From the NCBI GenBank assembly GCA_039934875.1, contig JBDTLH010000271.1, positions 1 to 10,596 on the forward strand: a stretch of 10,596 nucleotides of DNA, written 5' to 3'. Every line of letters starts with the position of its first letter. Position 1 is the stretch's first letter. The notes under the pieces are model-generated. The model did not search any database. It was not told the DNA's origin and saw only the letters and a program-made list of their open reading frames with translations. Origin of the DNA: JBDTLH01 sp039934875. Lineage in GTDB: Bacteria > Acidobacteriota > Terriglobia > Terriglobales > Acidobacteriaceae. Both the position numbers and the translations under genes were made by a program. Positions 1 to 7,289 of the stretch are shown piece by piece.

Positions 1-735
1 CACCACATGTACTTGCGTGTTCATGCGATAATGGCCCAGGCCGCACAACTCCGCACACGCCACCTCGAAGCTGCCCAGCTTCGTTGGCGTGAACCGCACA
101 TGCGTATTCAAGCCCGGCACCGCGTCCATTTTAATGCGCATCGCCGGCATAAAGAAGCTGTGGATCACGTCCTGCGCCACCAATGCGACATCAATTGTAT
201 GCCCCAGCGGGACCACCGCATACGTGCTCACGACGTCGTCTCGCCCGTCGCGGTCCGCGGGGTCAATCCCCAGTGGATTGCCCACTGACGCGTCAATCAA
301 CTCGGGCTTGGTCTCTCCAAACACTCCATCCGGCCCAGCATAGCGGAAGTACCATTGAAACTGCATGCCAGTCGCTTCGAGGTGGATGGTATTGCGCTCC
401 GCGTAAGTTCGCGTCGCGGCCATTGCATTTGCCCCGGTGAACGCCAGTCCGGCGAGTATCGCCATCACAACCGCCATCCACGCCAGCTCTATCTTGTAAC
501 TTCCGGCAATAGCATCCGCGGATCTTCCGCGCTCCCGGTATCGCCAGATTACGGTAGCGAGAACGACATGCGCCAGTACGAAGATAATTCCCAAAACCAG
601 CAGCGAGAGCCGCATCTGCCGGTCAACGTACATTCCTTCAGCAGACGCAAGCGGCGGCAGCCACCTCCGCCACATGAATCCCAAAACACTTGCCGCCACT
701 ATGATGACCAACGCGAAGCTGAGGCGACGGTGCAT
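1..735 (-). CDS. coxB: Cytochrome c oxidase subunit II (CuA subunit), C-terminus cut by the window edge
   Basis: The frame is open from the ATG at 735 to base 1 (245 codons, no stop), so the gene continues to the left. Hydrophobic segments lie at about residues 5-22, 43-64 and 82-104, followed by a periplasmic cupredoxin domain. That domain has the aromatic stretch MQFQWYF (124-130), the segment VIHSFFMPAMRIKMDAVPG and the CuA site CAELCGLGHYRM. The CuA ligands are therefore His192, Cys227, Glu229, Cys231, His235 and Met238, all present. Known role: this subunit takes electrons from cytochrome c at the membrane's outer face and passes them to subunit I of the haem-copper oxidase. It starts 5 bases after the pdxT stop and so may be translated from the pdx transcript. 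Other cox genes would be expected beyond the left edge. A GAAGG about 17 bases upstream is a poor ribosome site. Any C-terminal haem c domain (caa3 type) would lie outside the window. Confidence 0.93.
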   Translation of the reverse strand, partial: MHRRLSFALVIIVAASVLGFMWRRWLPPLASAEGMYVDRQMRLSLLVLGIIFVLAHVVLATVIWRYRERGRSADAIAGSYKIELAWMAVVMAILAGLAFTGANAMAATRTYAERNTIHLEATGMQFQWYFRYAGPDGVFGETKPELIDASVGNPLGIDPADRDGRDDVVSTYAVVPLGHTIDVALVAQDVIHSFFMPAMRIKMDAVPGLNTHVRFTPTKLGSFEVACAELCGLGHYRMNTQVHVV

Positions 736-740
736 GTTGG

Positions 741-1355
741 CTAATGGGCGCCCTTCTGCTCTCTCACCGATTCCAGGAACCCGCGATGGATACGGTTCGC
801 TTTGCTCTGGTCTTCATCCTGCGCCAGCTCCGGATGAAACGTGGCAACCAGAATACGCCCGTCTCCGCTGCGCACCAAGACTGGGTCGCCATCGCGCTCT
901 GCCAGTACCTCTACGCCTTTGCCGACACGCGTGATCTTCGGTGCGCGAATATACACCATCTCGATGGGCCCGCCGGGCAGCTTGGTCTCCGCCAGCTTGA
1001 TCGTCGAATCAATCTGCCGCCCATAAGCATTGCGCGAGACGCTGATGTCAATGGCGCCCAAACTTTCCTGCGGAGGATTCTCCACTTCCTTGGCCAGAAG
1101 GATCGCGCCCGCGCATGTCCCAAATGCCGGACGCGTATGCACAAAATCCCTGAGTGCTTTCAGAAATCCTCCGCGCCGCAAAAAATTTAAAAATGTCGAG
1201 GACTCCCCGCCGGGAATGATGATCGCATCCAGCTCCTGCAATTGTTCCGCAGAGCGTACCATCCGCGTCTTCGCCCCCAAACGCTCCAGCACCACGCGAT
1301 GCGCGTCGAAATCGCCCTGGATCGCGAGCACGCCGATAGTGAGGTCAGAAAACAT
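741..1355 (-). CDS. pdxT: Pyridoxal 5'-phosphate synthase glutaminase subunit PdxT
   Basis: This 204-residue class I glutamine amidotransferase has the usual PdxT length. It releases ammonia from glutamine and channels it to PdxS for vitamin B6 (PLP) synthesis in the cytoplasm. Visible features are the N-terminal strand IGVLAIQGDFDAH (7-19), the oxyanion motif PGGESST (48-54), the nucleophile elbow GTCAGAILLA with Cys81, and the catalytic pair His174/Glu176 in ATFHPEL. The ATG at 1355 places IGVLAIQG close to the N terminus, as in the family. There is no clear Shine-Dalgarno sequence before this start, and the start codon lies inside one arm of a 10-bp inverted repeat. It follows pdxS by 89 bases, and coxB begins 5 bases after its TAG stop. 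Confidence 0.97.
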   Translation of the reverse strand: MFSDLTIGVLAIQGDFDAHRVVLERLGAKTRMVRSAEQLQELDAIIIPGGESSTFLNFLRRGGFLKALRDFVHTRPAFGTCAGAILLAKEVENPPQESLGAIDISVSRNAYGRQIDSTIKLAETKLPGGPIEMVYIRAPKITRVGKGVEVLAERDGDPVLVRSGDGRILVATFHPELAQDEDQSKANRIHRGFLESVREQKGAH

Positions 1356-1433
1356 TGTCGAATCGAGGTATTGTCAGATTGTCAAATTGAAAAGCATGCA
1401 TATCGGAAATTCGAGATTCACCAATTCGACAAT
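1354..1433. repeat. Inverted repeat with AATTCG/ATTGTC microrepeats in the pdxS-pdxT spacer
   Basis: ATTGTCGAAT at 1354-1363 is the exact reverse complement of ATTCGACAAT at 1424-1433, so a 10-bp stem with a 60-base loop is possible. The left arm overlaps the pdxT start codon (1353-1355). Between the arms ATTGTC recurs at 1370 and 1378. AATTCG occurs at 1408, 1423 and 1431. The stretch is AT-rich compared with the flanking genes. Whether it is a fold that controls pdxT translation or a decayed intergenic repeat cannot be settled here. Confidence 0.6.
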
Positions 1434-1444
1434 TCGCAAATCTC

Positions 1445-2368
1445 TCACCAGCCCCGCGTTTGCAACATCTGCGCCTGATCGAGCGCCGCAATCGCCAGTC
1501 CCTTCATCGCGCCGGTGCACTCTTCGCTGGTCTCCAGCAGAACCTTGGGATCGTCGAAGTGCGTGGTGGCGCGGACGATGGCGCGGGCGCGTATCTCTGC
1601 CTCTTCCGGCTCGGCAAACGTGTAGGAATCCTTCATGAAGATGCCCGATCCCACAAACACCGCCTCCGCTCCAAGCTGCCGCACCATCGCCGCATCCGCG
1701 GGAGTCGCAATCCCTCCCGCCGAAAAATTTGGCACCGGCAGCTTCCCGCTCTTTGCCACCATGCGAATCAATTCCAACGGCGCGCGGAAGTCCTTCGCCG
1801 CCGCGTACAGCTCCTCTTCTCCGAGCACCGTCAGCGAGCGAATGTCTTTAACGATCTGCCGCATGTGCTTCACCGCGTGCACCACATCGCCCGTCCCCGC
1901 CTCGCCCTTGGTGCGAATCATCGCCGCGCCCTCGGATATCCGGCGCAACGCCTCACCCAAATCGCGCGCGCCGCATACAAAGGGTGTCGTGAATTCAAAT
2001 TTGTCCACGTGATGCAGCTCGTCCGCGGGAGTCAGCACCTCGGACTCGTCGATGTAATCCACCCCGATCTCCTGCAATACCTGCGCCTCGGCAAAATGTC
2101 CGATGCGGCACTTCGCCATCACCGGAATCGAAACCGTCTTCATGATCTCGCGGATCACGGCGATGTTCGCCATCCGCGCCACGCCGCCCTCGGCGCGAAT
2201 TTGCGCGGGTACCCGCTCCAGCGCCATCACCGCCACCGCGCCCGCTTTTTCCGCGATCTCCGCCTGTTGCGCCGTGGTCACGTCCATGATCACGCCGCCC
2301 TTGAGCATCTCGGCAAGCCCAGTCTTCAGGCGCAACCCGTGGGTTTGAAATCCATTCTTCTCTGACAT
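1445..2368 (-). CDS. pdxS: Pyridoxal 5'-phosphate synthase synthase subunit PdxS
   Basis: This 307-residue TIM-barrel enzyme condenses ribose 5-phosphate, glyceraldehyde 3-phosphate and PdxT-delivered ammonia into PLP. It works as a dodecamer decorated by PdxT. The family signature is intact: GGVIMDV with Asp29, PVMAKCRIGH with Lys86 (the ribose-5-phosphate Schiff-base lysine, Lys81 in Bacillus numbering), IRTKGEAGTGD with Lys154 (Bacillus Lys149) and phosphate-binding loop, NFSAGGIATP (214-223) and the second phosphate loop GSGIF (240-244). The ATG is set by a strong AAAGGAG ten bases upstream. The gene leads the pdxS-pdxT pair. The nucleotidyltransferase-like gene upstream is on the same strand, 102 bases away. 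Presence of this pair implies the DXP-independent B6 route. Confidence 0.98.
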   Translation of the reverse strand: MSEKNGFQTHGLRLKTGLAEMLKGGVIMDVTTAQQAEIAEKAGAVAVMALERVPAQIRAEGGVARMANIAVIREIMKTVSIPVMAKCRIGHFAEAQVLQEIGVDYIDESEVLTPADELHHVDKFEFTTPFVCGARDLGEALRRISEGAAMIRTKGEAGTGDVVHAVKHMRQIVKDIRSLTVLGEEELYAAAKDFRAPLELIRMVAKSGKLPVPNFSAGGIATPADAAMVRQLGAEAVFVGSGIFMKDSYTFAEPEEAEIRARAIVRATTHFDDPKVLLETSEECTGAMKGLAIAALDQAQMLQTRGW

Positions 2369-2378
2369 CGTGGTGGTA

Positions 2379-2385
2379 CTCCTTT
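2379..2385 (-). promoter_or_regulatory. Ribosome binding site of pdxS
   Basis: On the minus strand AAAGGAG is followed by ten bases and then the pdxS ATG. It fixes the pdxS start. It is part of the palindrome CCTTTAAAGG (2381-2390), which may be chance. Confidence 0.8.
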
Positions 2386-2470
2386 AAAGGCGCGACACAC
2401 AGAAATCCCGCCGCTCTCAAATGCAAGGCTTGAACTCTCTATTTTAACCCGTTTATGTGCGGAGTGTGTC

Positions 2471-3556
2471 TTACCAGATGCCCTTGTCGCTGCCCGTCAA
2501 CCGGTAAGCGATGGCCGCGGCGGAGGCCAGCGGCGGCAGCAGGCTCAAGCGAAAAGTAGCAGGCACATCTCCCCGAAATGCGGTCTGTGTGATCTGCTGC
2601 ATGTAGAGCTTCATCCCGTGCGGCTTGATGGGAACGCGGAGAAAACTGGCATTCACCTTGACCTCCGCTCCGCCAAAGCTGGCGGTATCGAGCATATTCC
2701 TCGGAAGCTCAAGCCCGCGCCCGCGATAGAACTTCATCTTGTCTGAGACGATAACCAGATAAGTCGCCAGTCCCGGCCATATTCCCGCATAGTCGCTGAT
2801 GCGCTGCAACTCCTTGAAATCCACCCCCGGCTCGTTCTCAACGATCGCCGCGGAATTGAGGATGTCGCAGACCCGGAAATAAAAATGCCGATACATGCGC
2901 TGCAGCGTGGCCACCACGATCCGCTCTTCCGGCGCAGGCACCCAAAAAGTCTTCCCTGTGATCGTCTTGGACACGCGATGCGTGACGAAGCGGCGCGCCA
3001 GATCAGTGTGCTCGCCCGTCTGTCCCAGCCGCTGCACGTGCACCTCTACCGCCTCGGGCAGCCCGGGAACAGCAAAGTTCCACTTGTGCGCCAGCCGGTC
3101 TCCCCAACTGCGCGGCTCGATTTGCGCGTTGAAGCTCTTGGTCATTACCCGGCAGATCTCCGCTTCATTCGCCGTTGAATAAAGGTCGCAATCATTGCCC
3201 ATGTCGGGCCAATGATCGAGCGTCTTCATCACCGTGGTCTGGCATCCGGCGCGTTCCAGCTCCTGGCAAATTCGTTCCAGATGGGTGAGAGCATTGGCTA
3301 TGCGCGCCTGTTCCGATGCGATGGCGTTCGACGCCCACACCGTTACATCATGCATCGCCGCTGGCGCATCGCTTACCGGAGTCAGCGCACGGATGATCAC
3401 ATGATGCGAGTTCGCCAGCGTGAGCAGCTCTTCGCGCTCCTCCATACTTAGCGAATTCACCAGGTTGATCGCCGGCCCGAGTTGCGAGTGCGGCGCCATC
3501 GTTAGCTGGCAAATTGCATTAAGAAATTCCTGCTCGCGCGCGATCGTTTGTGCCAT
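2471..3556 (-). CDS. Nucleotidyltransferase-like protein (uncharacterised nucleotidyltransferase family, NTP_transf_5 type)
   Basis: The call rests on the arrangement typical of the uncharacterised NTP_transf_5 family. A Lys (111) is followed after about ten residues by the acidic motif GNDCDLY (Asp122, Asp124), probably the metal-binding DxD of a polymerase-beta-like fold. Then come VEVHVQ (about 170-175, matching the family's D/E-x-H segment) and WVPAPEERIVVATLQRMYRHFYFRVCDIL (about 205-233), resembling the helical C-terminal part. The family's substrate is unknown, and some members lie in surface-polysaccharide loci, but no such genes are visible here. The ATG at 3556 was chosen because GGAG lies ten bases upstream. 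A longer reading starting with TTG at 3622 adds 22 residues and has no ribosome site. It is transcribed toward pdxS, 102 bases away, and divergently from ubiD. The C-terminal hydrophobic stretch LLPPLASAAAIAYRL could be a membrane or packing helix. Confidence 0.62.
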   Translation of the reverse strand: MAQTIAREQEFLNAICQLTMAPHSQLGPAINLVNSLSMEEREELLTLANSHHVIIRALTPVSDAPAAMHDVTVWASNAIASEQARIANALTHLERICQELERAGCQTTVMKTLDHWPDMGNDCDLYSTANEAEICRVMTKSFNAQIEPRSWGDRLAHKWNFAVPGLPEAVEVHVQRLGQTGEHTDLARRFVTHRVSKTITGKTFWVPAPEERIVVATLQRMYRHFYFRVCDILNSAAIVENEPGVDFKELQRISDYAGIWPGLATYLVIVSDKMKFYRGRGLELPRNMLDTASFGGAEVKVNASFLRVPIKPHGMKLYMQQITQTAFRGDVPATFRLSLLPPLASAAAIAYRLTGSDKGIW

Positions 3557-3675
3557 GTAGGGCCTACTCCGGAAGTGAGATATGACGCTCATAAGATGTA
3601 AGCTGCCGGACGCGAGTTGCAATCAACTGAGAACTGGCGACTGCATGCTGCTCACGCCAAGCCGCCTCAACTCGC

Positions 3676-3681
3676 TATAAT
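3676..3681 (+). promoter_or_regulatory. Possible -10 box upstream of ubiD
   Basis: An exact TATAAT lies 41 bases before the ubiD start and would leave a short leader that includes the GAGG ribosome site. No good -35 box is seen at the right distance. A second TATAAT at 3702-3707 is too close to the start, because transcription from it would remove the ribosome site. This is a weak call based on one hexamer. Confidence 0.3.
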
Positions 3682-3710
3682 CAGCAATTTAGTTCCGCAA
3701 ATATAATCCC

Positions 3711-3714
3711 GAGG
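3711..3714 (+). promoter_or_regulatory. Ribosome binding site deciding the GTG start of ubiD
   Basis: GAGG is followed by eight bases and then GTG at 3723. This supports a GTG start, and the resulting N terminus (MAYSDLREFI) matches the usual UbiD beginning. Confidence 0.6.
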
Positions 3715-3722
3715 CAGTCTGC

Positions 3723-5303
3723 GTGGCGTATAGCGATCTTCGTGAATTTATCCGTGCTCTGGAACGCGCCGGGGAGTTGCAGCGCGTGAAAGCCGAAGCC
3801 GATCCCATCCTCGAGATCGCCGAAATCACCGACCGCCTGTCCAAATCGAAAAAAGGCGGCCCCGCGCTGCTCTTCGAAAAACTCAAAGGACATCCAGGCG
3901 CGCCCCTGCTCATCAATCAGTTCGGCTCCGAAGAGCGCATGAAGCTGGCGCTGCAGGTCGATTCGCTCGACGACATCTCCGGCCGCATTCAGACCCTCAT
4001 GAACATCAAGTCGCCCGAGGGACTGCTCGAGAAAGTGAAGATGCTGCCTCTGCTCGCCGACGTGGGGAAATTCTTTCCCAAAACAGTTTCCAGTGGCCCC
4101 TGCAAAGAGGTCATCAAAAAAGGCGACCAGATCAACCTGCTCGAATTCCCCATTCTTCAGTGCTGGCCCCTCGATGGCGGACGCTTCATCACCTTGCCCT
4201 GCGTCATCACCCGCGATCCTAAAACAGGGAAGCGCAACGTCGGCATGTACCGCATGCAGATCTACGACCAGCGCACCACCGGCATGCACTGGCAGCGCCA
4301 GAAGGTCGCCGCCGAACACTTCCGCGAGTTGCTGCGCCGCGGCGCCGCGGCTTCGGGCATGAGCGACTCCGCCTCCCGCGCCGCTTCCGTGGACATCATG
4401 GCGCGCTCCCTCGGCGGCGCAATCAATCCCGAGCCACGGCAGTTGAACGAGTGCCCCCGCCCCGCCGGCAAAATGGAAGTCGCCGTCGCCATCGGCACCG
4501 ATCCCGCGCTCACCTTCTCCGCTATCGTCCCCGCCCCGCCCGAGATTGAAGAGTTCATCATCGCCGGCTTCCTCCGCCAGAAGCCCGTCGAACTCGTCAA
4601 ATGCGAGACGGTGGATCTCGAAGTCCCCGCCAACGCCGAGATCATCCTTGAAGGCTACGTCAACCTCGACGAACTCCGCAGCGAAGGCCCCTTCGGAGAT
4701 CACACCGGCTTCTACACCCTGCCCGACGACTATCCCGTCTTCCACGTCACCTGCATCACTCACCGCAAAAATCCGATTTACGCGACCACCATCGTCGGCA
4801 AGCCGCCCATGGAAGACGCCTACATGGGCAAGGCCGTCGAGCGCATTTTTCTGCCGCTCATGCGCCTCACCATCCCCGAGATCGTGGACATCAATCTCCC
4901 GCCCGAAGGCGTCTTCCACAACCTCATGATCCTGTCGATCAGGAAATCTTATCCCGGACAAGCGCGCAAGGTGATGGCCGGCATCTGGTCGCTGGGGCAG
5001 GCGATGTTTACCAAATGTGTCGTTGTCGTCGATGAAGATTGCGACGTGCAGGACCTCGCTGAGGTCGCGCTGCGCGTCTTCAACAACATCGATCCCGAGC
5101 GCGATATTCAGTTCACCATGGGGCCCATCGATTCCCTCGACCACTCCTCCCGCTACCCTAATTACGGGTCCAAAATGGGCATCGACGCCACCCGCAAGTG
5201 GAAGACCGAAGGCTTCGACCGCCCCTGGCCCGACGAGATCACCATGTCCGACGAGATCAAGCGCCGAGTCGATGCGCGCTGGAAAGAATTTGGCATCAAA
5301 TAA
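3723..5303 (+). CDS. UbiD-family prenylated-FMN-dependent decarboxylase
   Basis: This 526-residue protein matches UbiD along its length. It has the N-terminal YSDLREFIRALERAGEL, the prFMN/metal segment NVGMYRMQ (172-179, with Asn172 and Arg177 matching the family's metal-ligand Asn and catalytic Arg), VAVAIGTDPAL, EVPANAEIILEG and the signature SEGPFGDHTGFY (320-331). Glu321 and Asp326 complete the expected Arg-Glu-Asp/Glu set. The C-terminal part has KSYPGQARKVMAGIWS and GSKMGIDATRKW. Two oddities are visible: about 40 extra residues (roughly 206-249) compared with E. coli UbiD, and Gln193 where E. coli UbiD has a His just after the conserved Trp. The family removes carboxyl groups from aromatic or unsaturated acids using a cofactor made by UbiX. 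Substrate cannot be read from sequence. Quinone synthesis (ubiquinone, or the futalosine menaquinone route) is the usual role and menaquinone would fit an acidobacterium. No ubiX or quinone gene is in the window. Confidence 0.93.
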   Translation: MAYSDLREFIRALERAGELQRVKAEADPILEIAEITDRLSKSKKGGPALLFEKLKGHPGAPLLINQFGSEERMKLALQVDSLDDISGRIQTLMNIKSPEGLLEKVKMLPLLADVGKFFPKTVSSGPCKEVIKKGDQINLLEFPILQCWPLDGGRFITLPCVITRDPKTGKRNVGMYRMQIYDQRTTGMHWQRQKVAAEHFRELLRRGAAASGMSDSASRAASVDIMARSLGGAINPEPRQLNECPRPAGKMEVAVAIGTDPALTFSAIVPAPPEIEEFIIAGFLRQKPVELVKCETVDLEVPANAEIILEGYVNLDELRSEGPFGDHTGFYTLPDDYPVFHVTCITHRKNPIYATTIVGKPPMEDAYMGKAVERIFLPLMRLTIPEIVDINLPPEGVFHNLMILSIRKSYPGQARKVMAGIWSLGQAMFTKCVVVVDEDCDVQDLAEVALRVFNNIDPERDIQFTMGPIDSLDHSSRYPNYGSKMGIDATRKWKTEGFDRPWPDEITMSDEIKRRVDARWKEFGIK

Positions 5304-6656
5304 CTATTTGCGCAGCCAGTGGATCGTCTCCCCGCCCTGGTAGAGCACGAGTTCCTTGGTTTTGCCGGATGCATCGCGGACGAACTCCACTTCGGCATCC
5401 ACTTCTCTCACAAAGAATTTCGCCGCTGATTCAGGATGCAACTGGAATGCCGGCTGCCCCTGAATCTGCGCCATGAGAACGCCAGCGCCGTCCTTCAGAG
5501 AAACCGACATCACATGCGGCGGTTCTCCGGTCTCGTATTCCCCCACATAATCTTGCAACGTCGCCTGGGGTACCTGCACTTCCTTGCGCTCGCTGGGCAG
5601 CACCACCGGCTTGCCATAAAGGATATCGGCGGCCTTATCGGCGATCTCTCCCACTCCCGGACCATTCAAATTCGAGAGCGCGACTACGCTCACCCGATCT
5701 TCGGGAAAATAGATGAGGCTGGTGTTGAAGCCGTCGATGCCTCCGCCGTGAGAAAGTTTTTTGCGCCCATTCTTAACGGTCACGCCAATACCATAGGCAT
5801 AATCATCTTTGTAGGGGGTTGTCATCTCCGTCAGCGATGCGGGTCTGAGCAGGCGGCCTCCATAAATGCCCAGGTTCCACCGCATCAGATCGGTCGTTGT
5901 CGAATAGAGCGATCCTGCCGCAAAAGGCACCGTCATGTCGATCAATCCGGTGTTCTCAATTGTTTTATCGTGCAACGTGTACCCTGCGGCCCGGTGTGGC
6001 AGAATCCGCGGTGTGTCATATCCGGTATCGCTCAGGCCCAGCGGCTTGAGTATGCGCTCGGTAAGAAACTGAATGTAGCTCTGCCCGCTGGCCTTTTCGA
6101 TGATGTATCCCAGCACGATGTAATTGGAATTGCTGTATTCAAATTTCTCTCCCGGCTGAAAATCGAGCGGGAGGTCGAGGAATCGCGCCATCGTCTTCTC
6201 GGGCGTCGTGGGCAACGCTTGCGTCTTGGCATAGTCCGCAAGCGAGGTAAAGTTTGGGATCCCCGACGTGTGCGTCAGCAAGTTCCGCATCGTGATCTTC
6301 TGCCACGCCGCTGGCGCATTCAATACATACTTCGACACTCGATCGCTGGTCTTCAACTTGCCGTCCTCTTGCAGCAGCATGATGCAGGCGGCGGTGAACT
6401 GCTTGGTCAGAGAGCCCAGGCGGAACTTTGTGTCCGCCGTGAACGCGTTTTGCCACTCAAGGTTGGCGTACCCATAGCTCTTGCTGAATACGACTTGGTC
6501 TCCCCGCGCCACCAGCACCGACCCCATGAATTGCTTCTGGTTATAGTAGTAGTTGGCAATCTCGTCCATACGTTGCGTATTCTGGGCACGGAGCGGAAGG
6601 CCTGAAAATGGAAGGCAAAGAACGGCGAGTAACAGGATACGGATCAGCTTTTTCAC
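5304..6656 (-). CDS. Exported serine hydrolase of the beta-lactamase / penicillin-binding (class C-like) family
   Basis: This 450-residue protein starts at GTG 6656, chosen for its AGGAG at eight bases and because it gives a clean Sec signal peptide (residues 1-24, KK then a hydrophobic core, likely cut LRA/Q). The catalytic set of the serine beta-lactamase fold is present: SLTK (Ser82, Lys85), YSN (Tyr174, Asn176) and HGGG (303-306, in place of KTG). LLTHTSGIPN (126-135) is a typical segment of the family. Residues about 365-450, starting LQDYVGEYETGE, resemble the beta-barrel domain appended to Pab87-like peptidases. Known members include esterases, D-amino-acid peptidases and LACTB-like peptidases, and few are true antibiotic lactamases. 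Location is probably periplasmic. Its TAG abuts the ubiD TAA with no spacer. Longer readings upstream run into sequence antisense to the divergent gene and were not used. Confidence 0.9.
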   Translation of the reverse strand: MKKLIRILLLAVLCLPFSGLPLRAQNTQRMDEIANYYYNQKQFMGSVLVARGDQVVFSKSYGYANLEWQNAFTADTKFRLGSLTKQFTAACIMLLQEDGKLKTSDRVSKYVLNAPAAWQKITMRNLLTHTSGIPNFTSLADYAKTQALPTTPEKTMARFLDLPLDFQPGEKFEYSNSNYIVLGYIIEKASGQSYIQFLTERILKPLGLSDTGYDTPRILPHRAAGYTLHDKTIENTGLIDMTVPFAAGSLYSTTTDLMRWNLGIYGGRLLRPASLTEMTTPYKDDYAYGIGVTVKNGRKKLSHGGGIDGFNTSLIYFPEDRVSVVALSNLNGPGVGEIADKAADILYGKPVVLPSERKEVQVPQATLQDYVGEYETGEPPHVMSVSLKDGAGVLMAQIQGQPAFQLHPESAAKFFVREVDAEVEFVRDASGKTKELVLYQGGETIHWLRK

Positions 6657-6664
6657 TGCGGCAA

Positions 6665-6669
6665 CTCCT
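6665..6669 (-). promoter_or_regulatory. Ribosome binding site fixing the GTG start of the serine hydrolase
   Basis: AGGAG on the minus strand lies eight bases before GTG 6656. It shows that translation starts at the signal peptide and not at the longer upstream open frame. Confidence 0.75.
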
Positions 6670-6740
6670 ATATGAGAGTAGGTCGGACAAATTGTATCGC
6701 AATGTCTCCGCCTCACCTTGAGCAGAGACTCGGTATCTGC

Positions 6741-7289
6741 ATGAGACTGCTCTGCCTGTTGCTGATCCTCACGCCTCCCGCCCTCGCGCAATCTCCTCGC
6801 TCTTACCACATCTTTCGCGGCCCCGACACCCTCTTCACCGAAAACGACACCCTTACCTGCGACGAGACCTGGGAATCCAACAACCTTTTTCTGCTCTGCC
6901 GCGACAACAGCAACGACCGCGAGATCTTCCGCCTCGCAATCGGAGACCGCCGCGCCCGCTTCCGCGACTACGGCATTGAAGATCAAGCCGATTTCAACGC
7001 GGACGGCAAACCCGACTTCACCCTCTATACCGCTGATCACTCAGCACAACATTTTTATCTCGAACTCTCCTCTCCGCACGGATACCATCGGATAGACCTC
7101 GGCGCAACCATCAATCGTGCCTGGAAGCTCCATCATCACAGTTCACTCAACGTCGAAGCCGCTCCAGATTCCCTTGAAGACATTCGCCTGCTGCGCTCCG
7201 GACACGCGCTTTCGCTCTCCGTCACTATTGCGCACCAAGGAAAGATCACCATCCCCGAATCCGAATTCGTAAGGCAACAAAAGCGATGA
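6741..7289 (+). CDS. Small secreted hypothetical protein with a calcium-loop-like motif
   Basis: I do not recognise a named family for this 182-residue product. The ATG at 6741 was chosen because the signal peptide begins right there: MRLLCLLLILTPPALA, with a likely cut ALA/Q giving mature Gln-Ser-Pro. An upstream in-frame ATG (6672) would bury the signal peptide behind 23 residues. The mature part is rich in charged residues and predicted strands. It has Cys40 and Cys53, which could form a disulfide, and DFNADGKPD (84-92), which matches the D-x-N-x-D-G-x-x-D calcium loop seen in FG-GAP/VCBS and dockerin-like repeats. Only one copy is present. Its TGA overlaps the ATG of the next gene, so the two are probably co-translated. 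It is divergent from the beta-lactamase-family gene, 84 bases away. A gene-like reading is supported by the signal peptide and the overlap; function is unknown. Confidence 0.72.
   Translation: MRLLCLLLILTPPALAQSPRSYHIFRGPDTLFTENDTLTCDETWESNNLFLLCRDNSNDREIFRLAIGDRRARFRDYGIEDQADFNADGKPDFTLYTADHSAQHFYLELSSPHGYHRIDLGATINRAWKLHHHSSLNVEAAPDSLEDIRLLRSGHALSLSVTIAHQGKITIPESEFVRQQKR

Noticed and set aside
664..735. RR near the N terminus of CoxB as a Tat signal
   Set aside because: Phe is not at the right distance after RR and this subunit is a membrane-anchored protein inserted by Sec/YidC in known systems.
1460..2365. A 301-codon plus-strand open frame opposite pdxS
   Set aside because: It is rich in His/Arg/Leu with no family resemblance and is fully covered by the unmistakable pdxS on the other strand.
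2394..2470. GACACAC (2394-2400) and GTGTGTC (2464-2470) as a hairpin or operator upstream of pdxS
   Set aside because: It has only 7 bp with a 63-base loop and dinucleotide-like sequence, so it is easily chance.
3557..3622. A longer nucleotidyltransferase-like protein starting with TTG at 3622
   Set aside because: It has no ribosome site and a rare start codon. The ATG at 3556 has GGAG at a good distance.
3681..5144. A 487-codon open frame on the minus strand opposite ubiD
   Set aside because: It is low-complexity (Asp/Gly/Glu/His-rich), has no recognisable domain, and is the mirror of a clear UbiD gene. GC-rich codon use opens antisense frames.
6657..7040. An N-terminal extension of the beta-lactamase-family protein to 7040
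   Set aside because: The extension is antisense to the signal-peptide gene at 6741, and a strong ribosome site plus signal peptide mark the start at 6656.
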